DNA from: Rostratula benghalensis
Lineage: Eukaryota > Chordata > Aves > Charadriiformes > Rostratulidae
Assembly (NCBI GenBank): GCA_013399305.1
Contig: VXAI01000162.1
Span: 668,798 to 732,797, forward strand
Length of the DNA: 64,000 bases
Reading direction: 5' to 3'
The notes under the pieces were generated by a model. The model was not told the DNA's origin. It searched no databases and saw nothing but the letters and a program-made list of their open reading frames with translations. Shown here one piece after another: positions 24,661 to 37,016 of this stretch. A program made the position numbers and the translations under genes. Each line of letters opens with the position of its first letter. Position 1 is the stretch's first letter.

Positions 24661-27600
24661 TGGTCTTTGGAGATGTTTGCTATCAGGCAGGGAGATCAGG
24701 CAGGGAGAGGATGTAGTCTGAAATACCTAAAAGGAGGAGGAAGTAAATGATTTGTTCTCATTGGTGACAACAAATCAGAGTACGGTGAAACAGCGGAATG
24801 ATTTTCTTGGAGGCTGTGGCCTCTCTATTACTGTGCATTTTTTGGGAATAATTTAGATATTTATGTTAAAATATGAGATCGTAAATCTAGTTGAACCTGC
24901 TCTGGTTTCAAAGGATGCATTAGAAGATATCTCACATTCCTCCTGGCCTTTTGTTTCTGTGTGGTTTAGCTATATGATGAGAGATATTCCAATCCTACAT
25001 AAAATAGGATACACAGCTGTAAAGGCAATGGAGAGGTAACCATGCAGTTTTGAGTCTTGAAAGAGATGCATACCCTTTGTGACATATAGATGATGGGGCT
25101 GATCACATGATGGAGTGGAGCTCATACTGGGGTTATAGTCTGGAAAAGACACATTTCTAGTTGTATCCAGCTACTTCCCGGAAAGCATTACATGGCTTGA
25201 GAATGTGTGAGTTGGCAGAGCTGCAGCAGGAGGTGCAAAATAGGGCTTACAGAACATCTACAAATAATGGTAGGGCAAAAGGCTATTAGTAGCCCCACTG
25301 AAGTTGTATAGTAAAAGTGGATAATGTACTGCTTATACTCATGATCTCTCTGAAAGTAAAAAAAAATATATAGCATTAGAAAAGCAAATTATCTTTTGCA
25401 TTTGTGTTTGGAAAGAATTTGGTGAAGAATAGAGAGAATTCAGATTAAGGGAATAATTTGATGAACCCATATTTATGTAATTATTCATACTACAGAAAAC
25501 ATAATTGATTTATGTTTAAATCTAACATCTATTTTCTTTGGTCCATTGAGTTAGTTCTAACTAAACATTAATAGTCATTAAAAAGCATCTTGCCAAACAA
25601 AATCAGAAAACAATAAGTGAGATAACCTCCTGAAAAAAGTGGAAAGCTATTAAACAACAAGTTTTCAAAAAATTTCATAGAGTAGACTGATGCCAATATA
25701 CATGGACTTTGTAAAGAAATCCAGACTATATAAAGAAATCCAGGTTTCAACTTCTTGTTCATTAGTGCCATGAGGCCAGAGAGCTGGACTGAAAAATCAG
25801 ATGATATTTCCCCTTAGCCAGGGCCCTTTATATGTGACACGAGCTACAAGTGCAAGCTAACCAAGAAAGTATAGGGAGAAACATTCCTCTGTTAGGTGAG
25901 GGTTTTGTTGGTTATTTTTTTTTTTTGCTTTTGTGTGTGTGTGTATGTTTGTAGGAATTTGTTTGTTTGTTTTTCCTCAGATATGCTCAGTGTGGGTATA
26001 GTCATCAGTCTTACCTGACTACATGGGAACCTTTTAATAAACAGTATGTGATGGGTTTTTACCTTTTGTGTAGTAAAAGCCATTCTGGTAAAACAGCTTG
26101 AACACTTCTTGGAGTGTATCCAGATATTTCACCTCAGGAGCTTCTGTTGCAGGCTTGAATAACTGCACAAAAACCTCTAAGAATGTTAGTGGGGAGCAAG
26201 CATTAGGCCAGCAAGAGGGATTAATCTGTTTTTATCCTTCAGCTGTGTCTGCATTCAAAAGTGTGTATGAATTGGAAGCAGAGCTAAAGGCAAGTGCCAA
26301 AGCTACTAGCAACAATGGATCATTTAATATGTATTGTTTAGTTCGATTTCCAAAGAATGGGCTATGAGCTGGTGTAGAAATTAATTATATTAAAATCATA
26401 GTGGGTAAGACAAAGTGAGTCAAAATAGAGTGGACTATTCCAACCCATACTAATATTAAATTATAAGATGTTGTCATCAAAAGCAGTTACACAGAATGTT
26501 CTATACAACCATCATAAAAAAGTCCTTCTAGAAACAATTTATCTTTCCTGAGACCTCCCTACTGTTGAAATATCTTTTGAATTTCACTCAAATTTGATAA
26601 GTTTATATAGTAAAATTCTGTCTTTTCCTAACCAGTTTAGAGAACTACGTTGTTGTTGACAGGTGCTATTTTCCTTTTGTAATTGGGAAAAAGCGTATTT
26701 GTCTGCCAGTTTATCCACCTCCTGAGAGTTTCTGTCTTGTCAAGTTAGAAATGGTACAATTATTAACCTGTCTGAAACTTGAAAGTACATACTTGAAATC
26801 CATTCTGTTTTTTACACAGAGCTAACTTCAACATAATACCAATCCAGTCATGCACTTAATTGTTCCTGAATCTTCTATGGAAAACATGGATGTTTGTTTA
26901 CAAAATGCAATCAATTATCTCAATAAAAATGAAGTGAAGCAAAGGGAAGTGAAAGATAACAAATGCATCTAATTGCTTACCAAACTTCTAGGAGACACTT
27001 GGAAAGCCATGATACACTGTCATATGTTAAGTAAACAAACTCCTGAGAGTTCTTTGGCTGACTGGTGTGATGATTTTTCATGTGGAATTCCTCAGACTAT
27101 CAGATGCAGGAATTTACCAAACTTCAGGCAACACTTAGAAGCAAGCTGTCAGATTAAATATTCAGTGATACAAAACGAATATATTGTTTGATGTGCAAGA
27201 AGTGTTACTCTGTAGTGTTGCATCTGCTAGAACCTGACTGCCATTTCACTTTAAGTTGTATCAATCAAAAAACAGTTCACTGAAGTTGAGTATATATTGC
27301 CAGTATAAACCTGGGATAAGTGAAAAAAAACACCACAAACCCCAAAACCCCAAACAATCAAACAAAACAATAAACAACCCAAAAAATCAAGTTTTAAATT
27401 TTCAAATATAAAGACAAAAGTTTCATCTGATGACAGTCATCATCATAGCTTTCTGGAAATCTTTCTGAGGTTGTGCTTTCTCTTCATACGTATTTTCTGT
27501 GGGATTCCCTGATTATCACTTTTTATAAAGCTAGCATGTAAAGTCATGGTGCTCAGACCGCCCTCTGGAAACCAAGTATATACTTTATTTCGTGCAAGAA

Positions 27601-30600
27601 ACACATGTTCCCAGTTGTGCAGAAGGAAAGAGGATTTTCATAAATATATTAGAAGTTTGTTATTTATCTACCATTAAGAGCACTTTGTAGAAGCATGATC
27701 ATCTTAGCTCTTTATTCATCTAAATTGCGGTATTGTTTCAATGACACTTTCTCCTACTACCCGTTCCTTACAAAAATCTAAGAATTCACACTGACTAAAT
27801 CTTTATATGTGAATGATTTGTTCTAACTTCCCTTTATAGTCAAGGGAGAGGAACAAACACTTCAGAAATCAGTTCATCTCAACCAAAAGTAGTCATTTAA
27901 AGTTAGACAAATTAATCATGCCTTAAAAGTGCTTGTTTCTATCATCTGACTTTTAGGGAGCTTCAGGTGACTAGTTCACATATATATGTTTGCAGTTCTG
28001 TGAGATTAATTTTACCCTTCTAATCAGTTAAATTTTTGATCCTCCTATGTCAATATCATCTTGATATAAATTCCAAATTTCCCTTTTCAAAAAACAGCCT
28101 TTTCATACATCTGAGATTACTTGCCTTCCTTAGTTATTATGGCAAATGTGTAAAAATGTGTATCATAAATCATTATCAATTTAATGTCCTTTTGCAAACC
28201 ATGCACAACGTTTTACGTCAAGAGATTTTCAGACAACTTAATTATACGATACTAGTTTAAAAGCTGTGATCCCCTGGAGTGTTCTGCTTGCAACTCTGAA
28301 CATATTTCATTCCACACTAGTAAGAAACATATTCAGAATTTAGAAATATTTTCTTCAAACCAGAAAGCATTGCCTGTGAAATGCACAGAATAACGCAAAA
28401 ACAGAGAAAAGGTGAATAGAATCCAAAAGGAAAAAGAGGTTTTAGTAGACCAGTATTTGTTGCTAGTTATTTCTTCTCCTGGCACCATAAAAAACCAGTC
28501 TGCTCTTGTTGGTTCCAGAATGGGAAGATGAGTGGCCCATAATCATCACTATCAAAGGGGTAACAACAGACTGAAAAAACCCCTAAAAAAGAACAGTTTG
28601 GGGAGAAAAGTGCAATAAGTGATTATAACTAGATAAAATAATAACCTTATGAAATTAATTCATGTGATTATCATTCATTCATCCATCCATTTATATGACA
28701 GTCTTTCAATATTAAAATATAATCTATCAAGGTGTGTTAAAGTAATAGACTCTAAGGCTGGATATTTTAAAAACAACAGTAATGAAAAGTTTCAAAATTT
28801 TTTTCTGAACTGTTTATGATGATTTTAATTAAGTTATAAAAATCAGTGAAGCTCCAGAAGAACTGGGAAAAAGAAAGATAACTTTATTCCAACATTTTAT
28901 AAAAAATAAGGACTTGGAGATCATAGTGTTAGATGAGCTGAATGTGGAGTCCTGTTGCAATGATGGGCTTGTTCTTCAATGTATGAATAGGAAGATGGAG
29001 AAGAAAAGAAAAAAATCCCTGCATTTTCAAAAAGCAAACTCTACATGGCAAAACAGTCAGTGTCAGGGTTACTAAGATTATCACTGAGTGATATTAAGCA
29101 GATTTTAGAATGAGAATGAGAAGCACAATTATTGATTCAAACTAGTGAAAAGATAAACTACAATCATAAGTGAAATTAATCTCATCTGGCTTTGGGACAT
29201 GTTTTTCTACATTCTTCAGCATACTAAATTTTCAAATAAAATGTAAATTATTAGTTTAAAAGAAATACTGGTTAAATTGGGGCAGAGTTTCTTATGAGCC
29301 TACACAATTTTATGATGGGCAAAAAGGAGAGAACACCTTACATTTGGATCTGAGACAATTTGCTGTATCTCTGATTAGTGCTTGAACAGCTTTTCAAAGC
29401 ACAACAGTTCTTAGTGTAGGTGCAGTGGTGCTAATACTTACAGCCCAAATTCTCTGTGATTTCTAATTGCTATTAGTATTCCAAATAAAACTGTCATACA
29501 CCAACTTCCATATGCTTACATGTCCTGTACATTGCTCAGATAAGCCATCAGTCCTTAGTTCTTCTCTGAGAGGAGTATGAAGCTGCTGATGGAGCTTTCT
29601 TCCATGATGCTCTTGGGACCTCTCTGGGTTAACTGGATTTGTTTCAATCTTTGTTTTGTATTTGTTTCAGTCCTGTATACTTACCTATGCTCTGGGTCCT
29701 TGGGCTTAATTACACCATGGTTACTTACTTTTTTTAAGTCCTCCGTGTAATATTTTAAAGGGTGAGAGTTATGCAATTGCAGAAAGCTAAAAAGAAACCA
29801 CCCCAAAACTCCACGACTTAAAAATATAAGTAAAACAAAATCACAGGATATGCAAGAAACACCTGTCATCTGAGTGTGCCATTGAACACAAAACAATTTA
29901 GGCAATGGTCAACTGATTGTAATTCAAGATTCTTAAATATTTTTTTTTTCCAATACAGCTAAAATAAATTCAAAACCAAACAAGACGTAACAAATTCTGA
30001 AGTTTGTTATGAGTAGTTAATGGTTGTAAAGCCTGAGGTGTATCACTAACATTTGGCAACACAAAGCTGCTTGGGTTGCAGGTTTACTCTGCTCTACCTG
30101 TTTTCTTACTGACTTCAGTGGTGAATCTATAATCTATGAAATGGATTAATTTGAAATATGTGTTAATGAGGAGCAGTTTTAGCGAGTCTGAAGTATCTCC
30201 TTATGGCATTTATCCTTTTGATCTCCCTCCCATATAACCTTCACAGGCAATGCCCTAATGAGTTCATTCCTTATAATTCATTTATATGTCTTAAAGACGT
30301 TATTCTTCCAGCTCATATTTCTGATATGATAAATGATTAGGGGATTTCACAGTATAACTCGCACTGTGTATTACTTTGTAGTTAAGGGTAATTGCACTGA
30401 ATTTCCTACCTCTATGTATGTCCCGATTTCATATATTTTAAACAAAAATATTATGTATGTAATACTGTGTTGATTATTTTATTTTCTGTAATTATTCTTT
30501 TCCATAATTTTTTAGTGCTTTTTGTTTGCTAGGTTGTAAACTGTACCTGAAGCATTCCCCTTGACTCCAGTAGGACAATGTATGCAAGATACACTTGATT

Positions 30601-33600
30601 GGACTATAAATCTTTTACAGGGAGAGTTTGATGCTTCTGGATTATTTGCGCTGCCCATAAACTGGAGGAAAACATATGAGAACACTGAACATTATCAGCA
30701 ACTGGCAACAGTCTCATACTTCCCCACAGGATTTTTCAAGTCATAATAAATTCATAATATTATTAGGTTTTTCAGCTTTTGCTTGGGTTTAGTTATATGG
30801 ATTCCTGTATATTATGGCCTGATTCTTAAGACAATCCAGACTCACCAGTTCTGGATTCCCTCTGGACTGTGAAAGGCATTCCTGCTGAATACTGTGTCCA
30901 TAGTTCAAGGATGGATTTTAACCTGTCTGGTTATAATTTACTGTGTTATTTATTATATATTTTACCCTGAGTAATTGTGGATTAATTTATAACATGTAAT
31001 GTAGGCTGGTGATTAATACTGATTTATAAGACTTCACATTTTGTTGGCTCACTACTAATACACTACTAATACTAGATTTTTAATTTATTACATTATCTTT
31101 GTGTTAAGTATTGTAGATGTTGCAAAAGTTAACACTAAGAATTTAGCTTGTGTATTTTTTCACTCAGCATTTTGTATAGAATATTTATCTGTATTACGAA
31201 AGTGTAAACTTAAGAAAATGCAGTTGATTTATAACAACACAATTCAATATAAATTTGTTTTAAATTAATTTTCTAAAGTACCTATAGGAGAAAGACACTT
31301 TGCTAAAACTAGTAAAGATGAGAATTGCAGGGCTGGTTTAAAATCCAATCCCAATTCTAATTCATTAAGTGCAGTATTTCCATTAAAATTTATTAATGTC
31401 CAGGAATAATAAAAAAAATCCCCTACATTTCTTTTTTTTTTTTTCTCTTTGCGAGTTGTTCTAGTAAACAAGACATATATATACTTTTATGTCCTCATTC
31501 AAAGCAGTAATCCACTGGACTGATTATTACATTGTGGTGTCTTTATAATTTAGAACTACCTATGGCTCTTGGAAACAGAAAGGCTAAAGGAAGTGAACGA
31601 AATATTGAAATCTTCTAAATCAATGGCCTGATAGTTATTTTACAACCCTTTGTGATCACTTTGTTGAATATGCTGTTGTCCGCAATCAATGTATATAGGT
31701 ACTGATATGAAGAATCAGCTGAATAAATGAAATACATAAAACCAATTTTTATCTACATTTTTTTCCTAGTCTTGTGTTTTGTTCCTTCTTAGCAAAACCA
31801 GGAAGGGAGATATTACTATTCTTTCAAAAAATTAATGAGTTAATATATTGACAGCCCTGATTTTTCACTAAGAAGTGTAGAAATCATAATTTTAAGTGTT
31901 GCCAAGAAAAAAAAAAAACTTTCCATGTTACCCATGGTAAATGCTAGGCAATATTGACAGTCCTGCTGCAGAAGTAGGATATGGTACAGTGGTTGCTACC
32001 AAGTTTTCATAAGGGTGGAGGTAACAGGCACTGAGCCTGCAGATTAAAAAATCATTTAATAACAATAAAAAGGGCTTGTCTGGCTCATCTTGGTTATATT
32101 TAATAGCTCTTTTATATGTATTGTATGTATACTGATGGAAAACTATCACTTCTTTTATGTGACTAAATAATTAAGACTGATGATGTTAGTCTGGGCCCAT
32201 AGACTTAAATGGTAGAGAAACACATTGTTAAATATCTATGATGTGCTTACAGTATTGAGTCAGCATAACTTGGTTTGTCACAGAAGTCTCTGAAAGTGCT
32301 CTAAATGACATAGATTGCCATCAGAAGTTGGTCACAGGAGCTGTTCAATATTGGGAGTAAACATAGATCTGCTTTACGGTCTGTCATTCTTCAGGCTGAG
32401 AGCAAAACAAATCCTGGAATAGCTTTGGCAGTTATGATGTAGGAAACATGCCAGTAGAATACACCTGATTAACACTTTTTGTAAGAAATCCTGAAATTAC
32501 AACTAAACAGCACGATGCAGAATTATAAGCACAAGTGGCTGGTTATTATCATATGCTGTTTAGAAAAGCACAAATAGTCAATAAATCACACAGTTGATTA
32601 TCGTACTCATTTGTCTGTGGGTTGCTGAGGCACTAGCAATGTAATTCAGTTTTGAAGGTTTGTTATTGTTTAGACCACATTGTAAAATCTATTGATTATC
32701 CACGTGCAGCATGATTTATTCTTTCATCTAATATTTGTGCTCTTGGTAATAGGATGCTGCAGCCATGGATTGTAACAGACATTTTAGATCACATACTTTA
32801 TGGTTTTCATCTAGGAAGAAGTAATAATAAAAAAATTGAGAGGGGTCATAAAAGCCTTATTCATGTCATTCGAAAGTGATTAGTATAACATCATTATTTT
32901 GCTAACATTACCTACTTTAACAACTTTCATCTGAAACTTTGATAAACTTTGTGTAAAGGACCAAATCTTGCAGTTACAAAAACAGCCACTTTCCTAGGAG
33001 ACTTTAATAATCTTCACATTGTATTATTTTAAACCAAGAGTCAATTTGACTTAAATCGACAAACTCTGCCTGCTCCAAGCTTTTGTATGAAGGATTCTTG
33101 AATTCTAGATACCTGGAATTTAGTTCAGCTGTCTAGACACAGCCAGCTAGTATTGTTTTGAATGGAAAACATCCACAAAAAGCCTGCAGCTGTGACACAG
33201 GAATGGCAGGATACCCGTCCCCTTCTGAACAGGCAGATAAATGGCATCTAAGTTCAGACACGGTACTAAACACTCTTAGCAACTAAATAAAACCTCCACA
33301 GTAGCATTTTACTCCCTTTGTGTTCCTTATACTCTCCAATAAAAACGAGACATACTGTACAGTAGGATATTTAGGAGTGTAATTTAGCTGTCCATGTGTA
33401 TGTGCCTCCCTGTGAGCTAGGTGTCCAAACTGCCTTTATAGCTGGTGGAGATCTCATCCTTGGTTCAGTCGCCTTAAAGCGGGCATCTTGATTAACCCGA
33501 TATGCCCTGTCTGGTATGCTGTGTGTCATCTGCTGCTCCAGGACGTTCCCACACACATGTGTACTCCTACAAACACGGGGTGCAGGGGAGGTGTCTGAGG

Positions 33601-34510
33601 TACCATCTGGCCTGAGGTGCCTCTCAACCTGAGGGCTGAGAAAAGTCCCGGAGCTGGTGGTGGTGCAGGTAGCTACAGTGTTACTTGGCTGGCAATTCTG
33701 CATGTCAGCTCATGGGATAAACTGAAGGAGTCCTGCTGTATTGAATAGGTCTCCGCTGGTGGGAGCCTGGCTCCATGCAGAGTCCTGGCTTCAGGACTCT
33801 GAATTTTGAAACAAATCAAACTCTTTCCTCAACCACTGTGATATTTTTTGTGTATGAGTGCTTAGAGTGACATTCACTTCGTGCCATATTAATGATAAAA
33901 AAGCCACCAAACCAACAAATGGGGTACACTGTCCTATTCTTTACTGTGGACTGTCAACATTTTTTTTTCTTATTTATGTGAATGTTAGAGGAGTGGAAAA
34001 GAGAGAGAGAATAAAATTAGTCTTAAGGGTGGTATGAAATATGAAACTAAATGTTAATAGATAACACATAGCAGAGGAAATTACTCTGATTTATAAGCAT
34101 CTATCTCATTTTTATCGGAGAAAACAAAGAGTGCATAGAACATAGAAACAGATTTGTTTAATATGTCATCTGGGATATTTTCACAAGGCGTGCAATTTCA
34201 AATCCACTGAATCCAGTGGTAATCATTTCACTGACCTGAACAAGCTTTTTGTCAGAATATATTTATTCTTACACATAGATATGTATTAAAGATATGATAG
34301 GCAGTCTTGCTTATTATATTAAAATTATTCTGCTTTAGTACTCCTCTCAGTCAGTGACTTAGTGTCAGACTTCAGATTGCTTCACTAATTGCCTGACATA
34401 GTTTGACACTGTTTGATTCTGCCTATTTTTAACATTACTGTTTGGACAGTATTAACTGTACTTTAAGCTTTTCCTCACTTTATTTCCATTAAAACAATAA
34501 ATGTGAAAAA
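24661..34510 (+). other. GPC5: GPC5 intron 2, mostly unique segment
   Basis: About 9.8 kb of AT-rich intronic sequence. A duplicated TAAAGAAATCCAG lies at 25712-25724 and 25731-25743. A/C-rich sequence with CCCCAAA-like units lies at 27323-27390. A third copy of the hairpin-bearing element lies at about 27870. A locally GC-rich block with several CpG lies at about 33380-33790, including a 110-codon antisense frame (33371-33703) that I do not recognise. No splice-flanked exon was found. Confidence 0.55.
27870..27926. repeat. Hairpin-bearing dispersed element, diverged copy 3
   Basis: TTCATCTCA, then GTAGTCATTTAAAGTTAGAC and AATCATGCC follow each other with nearly the same spacing as in copy 2. 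The inverted arms have decayed, so it is likely an older relative of the two upstream copies. Confidence 0.45.
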
Positions 34511-35065
34511 ATCATAGAATCATAGAATGGTTAGAGTTGGAAGGGACATTAAAGATTGTCAAGTTCCAGCCCCCCTGCCATGGGCAGGGACACCGCCCCC
34601 TAGACCAGGTTGCTCAAAGCCCCAGCCAGCCAGGCCTTGAACACTTCCAGGGATGGGGCATCCACAACTTCTCTGGAAAACCTGTTCCAGTGTCTCACCA
34701 CTCTCACAATGAATAATTTCTTTCTAGTATGTAACCTATATCTACCTTCTTTCAATTTAAAACCATTACGACTCATCCTATTGCTACTCTCCCTGAGAAA
34801 GAGTCCCTCCCCATTTCTCCTTGGGGCCCCCTTCAGGTACTGGAAGACAGCCAGCTCCTTATCCACTGAGTGGTCCATCTATCAAATCCATGACTTTCCA
34901 ATTTTGAAACCAGGATGTCATGTGGGACAGTGTCAAGTGCTTTGCATAAGCCCAGGTAGATGACATCTGTTTCTCTGCCCTTGTCTACCAGTGCTGTGGC
35001 AGTATCATAAAAGGCCACCAAATTTATCAGGGATGATTTGCCCTCAGTGAAGCCACGTTGGCTGT
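34511..35065 (-). mobile_element. CR1 LINE copy, antisense, internally deleted
   Basis: Antisense to GPC5. It starts at its 3' end with two ATCATAGA units. Next comes the C-terminal coding part (antisense peptides such as FSREVVDAPSLEVFKAWL and VVRHWNRF), to about 34858. Directly after that come antisense peptides from a more N-terminal reverse transcriptase region ([35 protein letters not shown], to about 35065). In a full CR1 these two parts are separated by several hundred bases, including the FADD box, which is missing here. It is inactive. Confidence 0.92.
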
Positions 35066-36052
35066 AAATACATGACACATGGACACTTGCAAAGCTTGAA
35101 TGAATAAAAGAAAGTTACTGAGTCACAGCCATTCAGTGGCTAATACTTGTAATATGTGTTTCTGAGCATTTTTTCTCAACTCTAAGGTAAATTTACTTTT
35201 GATCTAAGTATCGCTCCGTTGCTTTCCCTGTTGTGCAAGCTTCTCAGGCAGATCAAGGAAATACCTCAATGCAAACACTCTTTCTGTTTTGAAAACCAGC
35301 ATTCTTCCTTACCTGCAAATCATAGATCAAGAATAAGAGAATACTCTGTGGTACTCAGGAGAGAATACTTCTGCAGTATACTTCAACTTTTATTAAAAAC
35401 CTACTCAGTGTGCTCAAGGATTGCCACCTAACACATGAAACTCAATATAAGTTTGTCCATTCAAGCCTTAATGGTTATCAGATCTTGAGGCTTAGAGAGG
35501 GTGTATCCTTCACTTTGCCTGAGGAGAGCAATTCTGCACGTTCCATCACTTTTTTGACCGTAGCAATTGCCTGACCAAACAGCATTGTTGAAAAGCACAT
35601 CCTCGCATGTGTTTTGCTCAGCTTCTTCCTTTGAGAGTTAAGTTTTAGTGGAAGGGAAGAGTTGTTTCTTATAATGGAAGAGTTTGTCTTCTTGCATTTA
35701 ATGTTCTTTTTGCCCATCCATTTAGGATGGTAAGAGGAATAGCTTGAAGTGGAGTGACTGAGAGTGTTGAACTTCCTATTGCACATTGCAAAATCATTCA
35801 TGAGAAGAGAGAGCTAATGTGTGCATATATGTAGCCAGATATGTTAGGGCTTTCTTGTATTTTGTTTCTTAATAACTCAGCTTGCAGTCAATTTCCTTTT
35901 ATTTTTTTTTTAATTGGATTTAATATATCCTGCCAAGAAAATATGGATTATTAATTGTGTTGTAACCTGACTTGTAACGTGTTTGCCAGTATACAAAATG
36001 CAGTTGTGATAGTTTGTGAGGCGTTTGTCTCTTCAGAAATTCTAATGCAAAA
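35066..36052 (+). other. GPC5: GPC5 intron 2, last unique segment
   Basis: AT-rich intronic sequence between two CR1 fragments. The antisense frame at 35478-35801 has no recognisable similarity. No exon was seen. Confidence 0.6.
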
Positions 36053-36202
36053 TTGTGGAGTCTCCTTCTCTGGAGACATTCCAAACCTGCCTGGACACGT
36101 TCCTGCGTGACCTGATCTAGGTGTTCCTGCTCTGGCAGGGGGATTGGAGTGGATGATCTTTCAAGGTCCCTTCCAATCCCTGATAGTCTGTGATTCTGTG
36201 TG
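36053..36202 (+). mobile_element. CR1 LINE 3' tail, sense, 120 bp before exon 3
   Basis: It contains CCTGCCTGGACACGTTCCTG, ACCTGATCTAGGTGTTCCTG and GATCTTTCAAGGTCCCTTCC, and ends GATTCTGTG. This is the 3' untranslated end of a CR1 subfamily also present antisense at 40033-40203 and 53365-53536. It is one of the closest repeats to a coding exon in the window. Confidence 0.93.
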
Positions 36203-36296
36203 AGAATGCATTCTGGATAAATCTAAGATGTCCTTATACAACTGTTCTAAATTCCTACTCTAACTTAGTGTTTTTTAAACCTTAAAAATAATGAAC

Positions 36297-36321
36297 TTTT
36301 TTTTTTTTTTTTTAATTACAG
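36297..36321 (+). promoter_or_regulatory. GPC5: Splice acceptor of GPC5 exon 3
   Basis: An uninterrupted run of 17 T (36297-36313) is followed by AATTACAG, with the AG at 36320-36321. The long homopolymer is a strong polypyrimidine tract, but it is also prone to length change by slippage. Confidence 0.9.
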
Positions 36322-37016
36322 AAACCTTTGAAACACTTATCAGACTGGCTGAAAATTACACGAGCACACTTTTCTGCAATGCATATATAAACATGGCTGC
36401 TGAGGCTACTACACATGTCCAGGAGTTTTTCACAGATGTTGGACTCTTCATATTTGGCACAGACATTAGCACAGAGGAATTTGTCAACAGATTTTTTGAC
36501 ACCCTGTTCCCGGTAGTCTACAACCACGTGATTAACCCTGGCCTGACTGACATTTCACTGGAATATGCAGAGTGCCTCCGAATGGCCAGGAGAGACATCA
36601 AACCCTTTGGTAATGTTCCCAAAAAGGCCATAGGACAAATAGGGAGATCCCTGTTACCCAGCCGGACTTTCTTGCAGGCTCTGAATTTGGGGATTGAAGT
36701 GATCAACACCACAGATCACCTGCATTTCTCTAAAGACTGCAGCAGAGCTTTGCTGAGAATGCAGTACTGCCCCCATTGCCAAGGGCTGACTTTAAGCAAG
36801 CCCTGCATGGGCTACTGCCTTAACGTCATCCGAGGCTGCTTAGCTAACATGGCAGAAGTTGATCTGCACTGGCGGGGATATATTCAGTCCATGGAGGAGC
36901 TCTCGAGTGCCATGAGTGGGACGTACGACATGGAGCACGTGCTTCTAAACTTTCACTCCCTTGTTAATGAGGCTCTCCTACAGGCTCGTGTCAATGGGCC
37001 AGAATTATCTGAGCAG
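36322..37016 (+). CDS. GPC5: Glypican-5 coding exon (equivalent to mammalian exon 3), internal part of the core protein
   Basis: GPC5 is a cell-surface heparan-sulfate proteoglycan held by a GPI anchor, which modulates Hedgehog, Wnt and growth-factor signalling. The exon encodes 231 complete codons after a split first codon. It carries eight cysteines. Residues 149-172 match the glypican family signature exactly: C-x2-C-x-G-hydrophobic-x4-P-C-x2-Y-C-x2-hydrophobic-x2-G-C. N-glycosylation sequons are at residues 11-13 (NYT) and 128-130 (NTT). The stretch LNLGIEVINTTDHLHFSKD (residues 120-138) is typical of the GPC3/GPC5 branch, and the rest of the exon matches GPC5 better than GPC3 as I remember the families. 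The acceptor is a 17-T tract ending AATTACAG and the donor is CAG|GTAAGA. The open frame runs on to 37058, but that tail is intronic. The upstream ATG at 36291 lies in the intron and is not a start. Length is not a multiple of three (phase 1 in, phase 0 out). Confidence 0.97.

Noticed and set aside
36291..36321. ATG at 36291 as a start codon for the glypican frame
   Set aside because: It lies in the intron before a poly-T tract and acceptor AG. The peptide it would add is a run of phenylalanines, and the family continues upstream in earlier exons.
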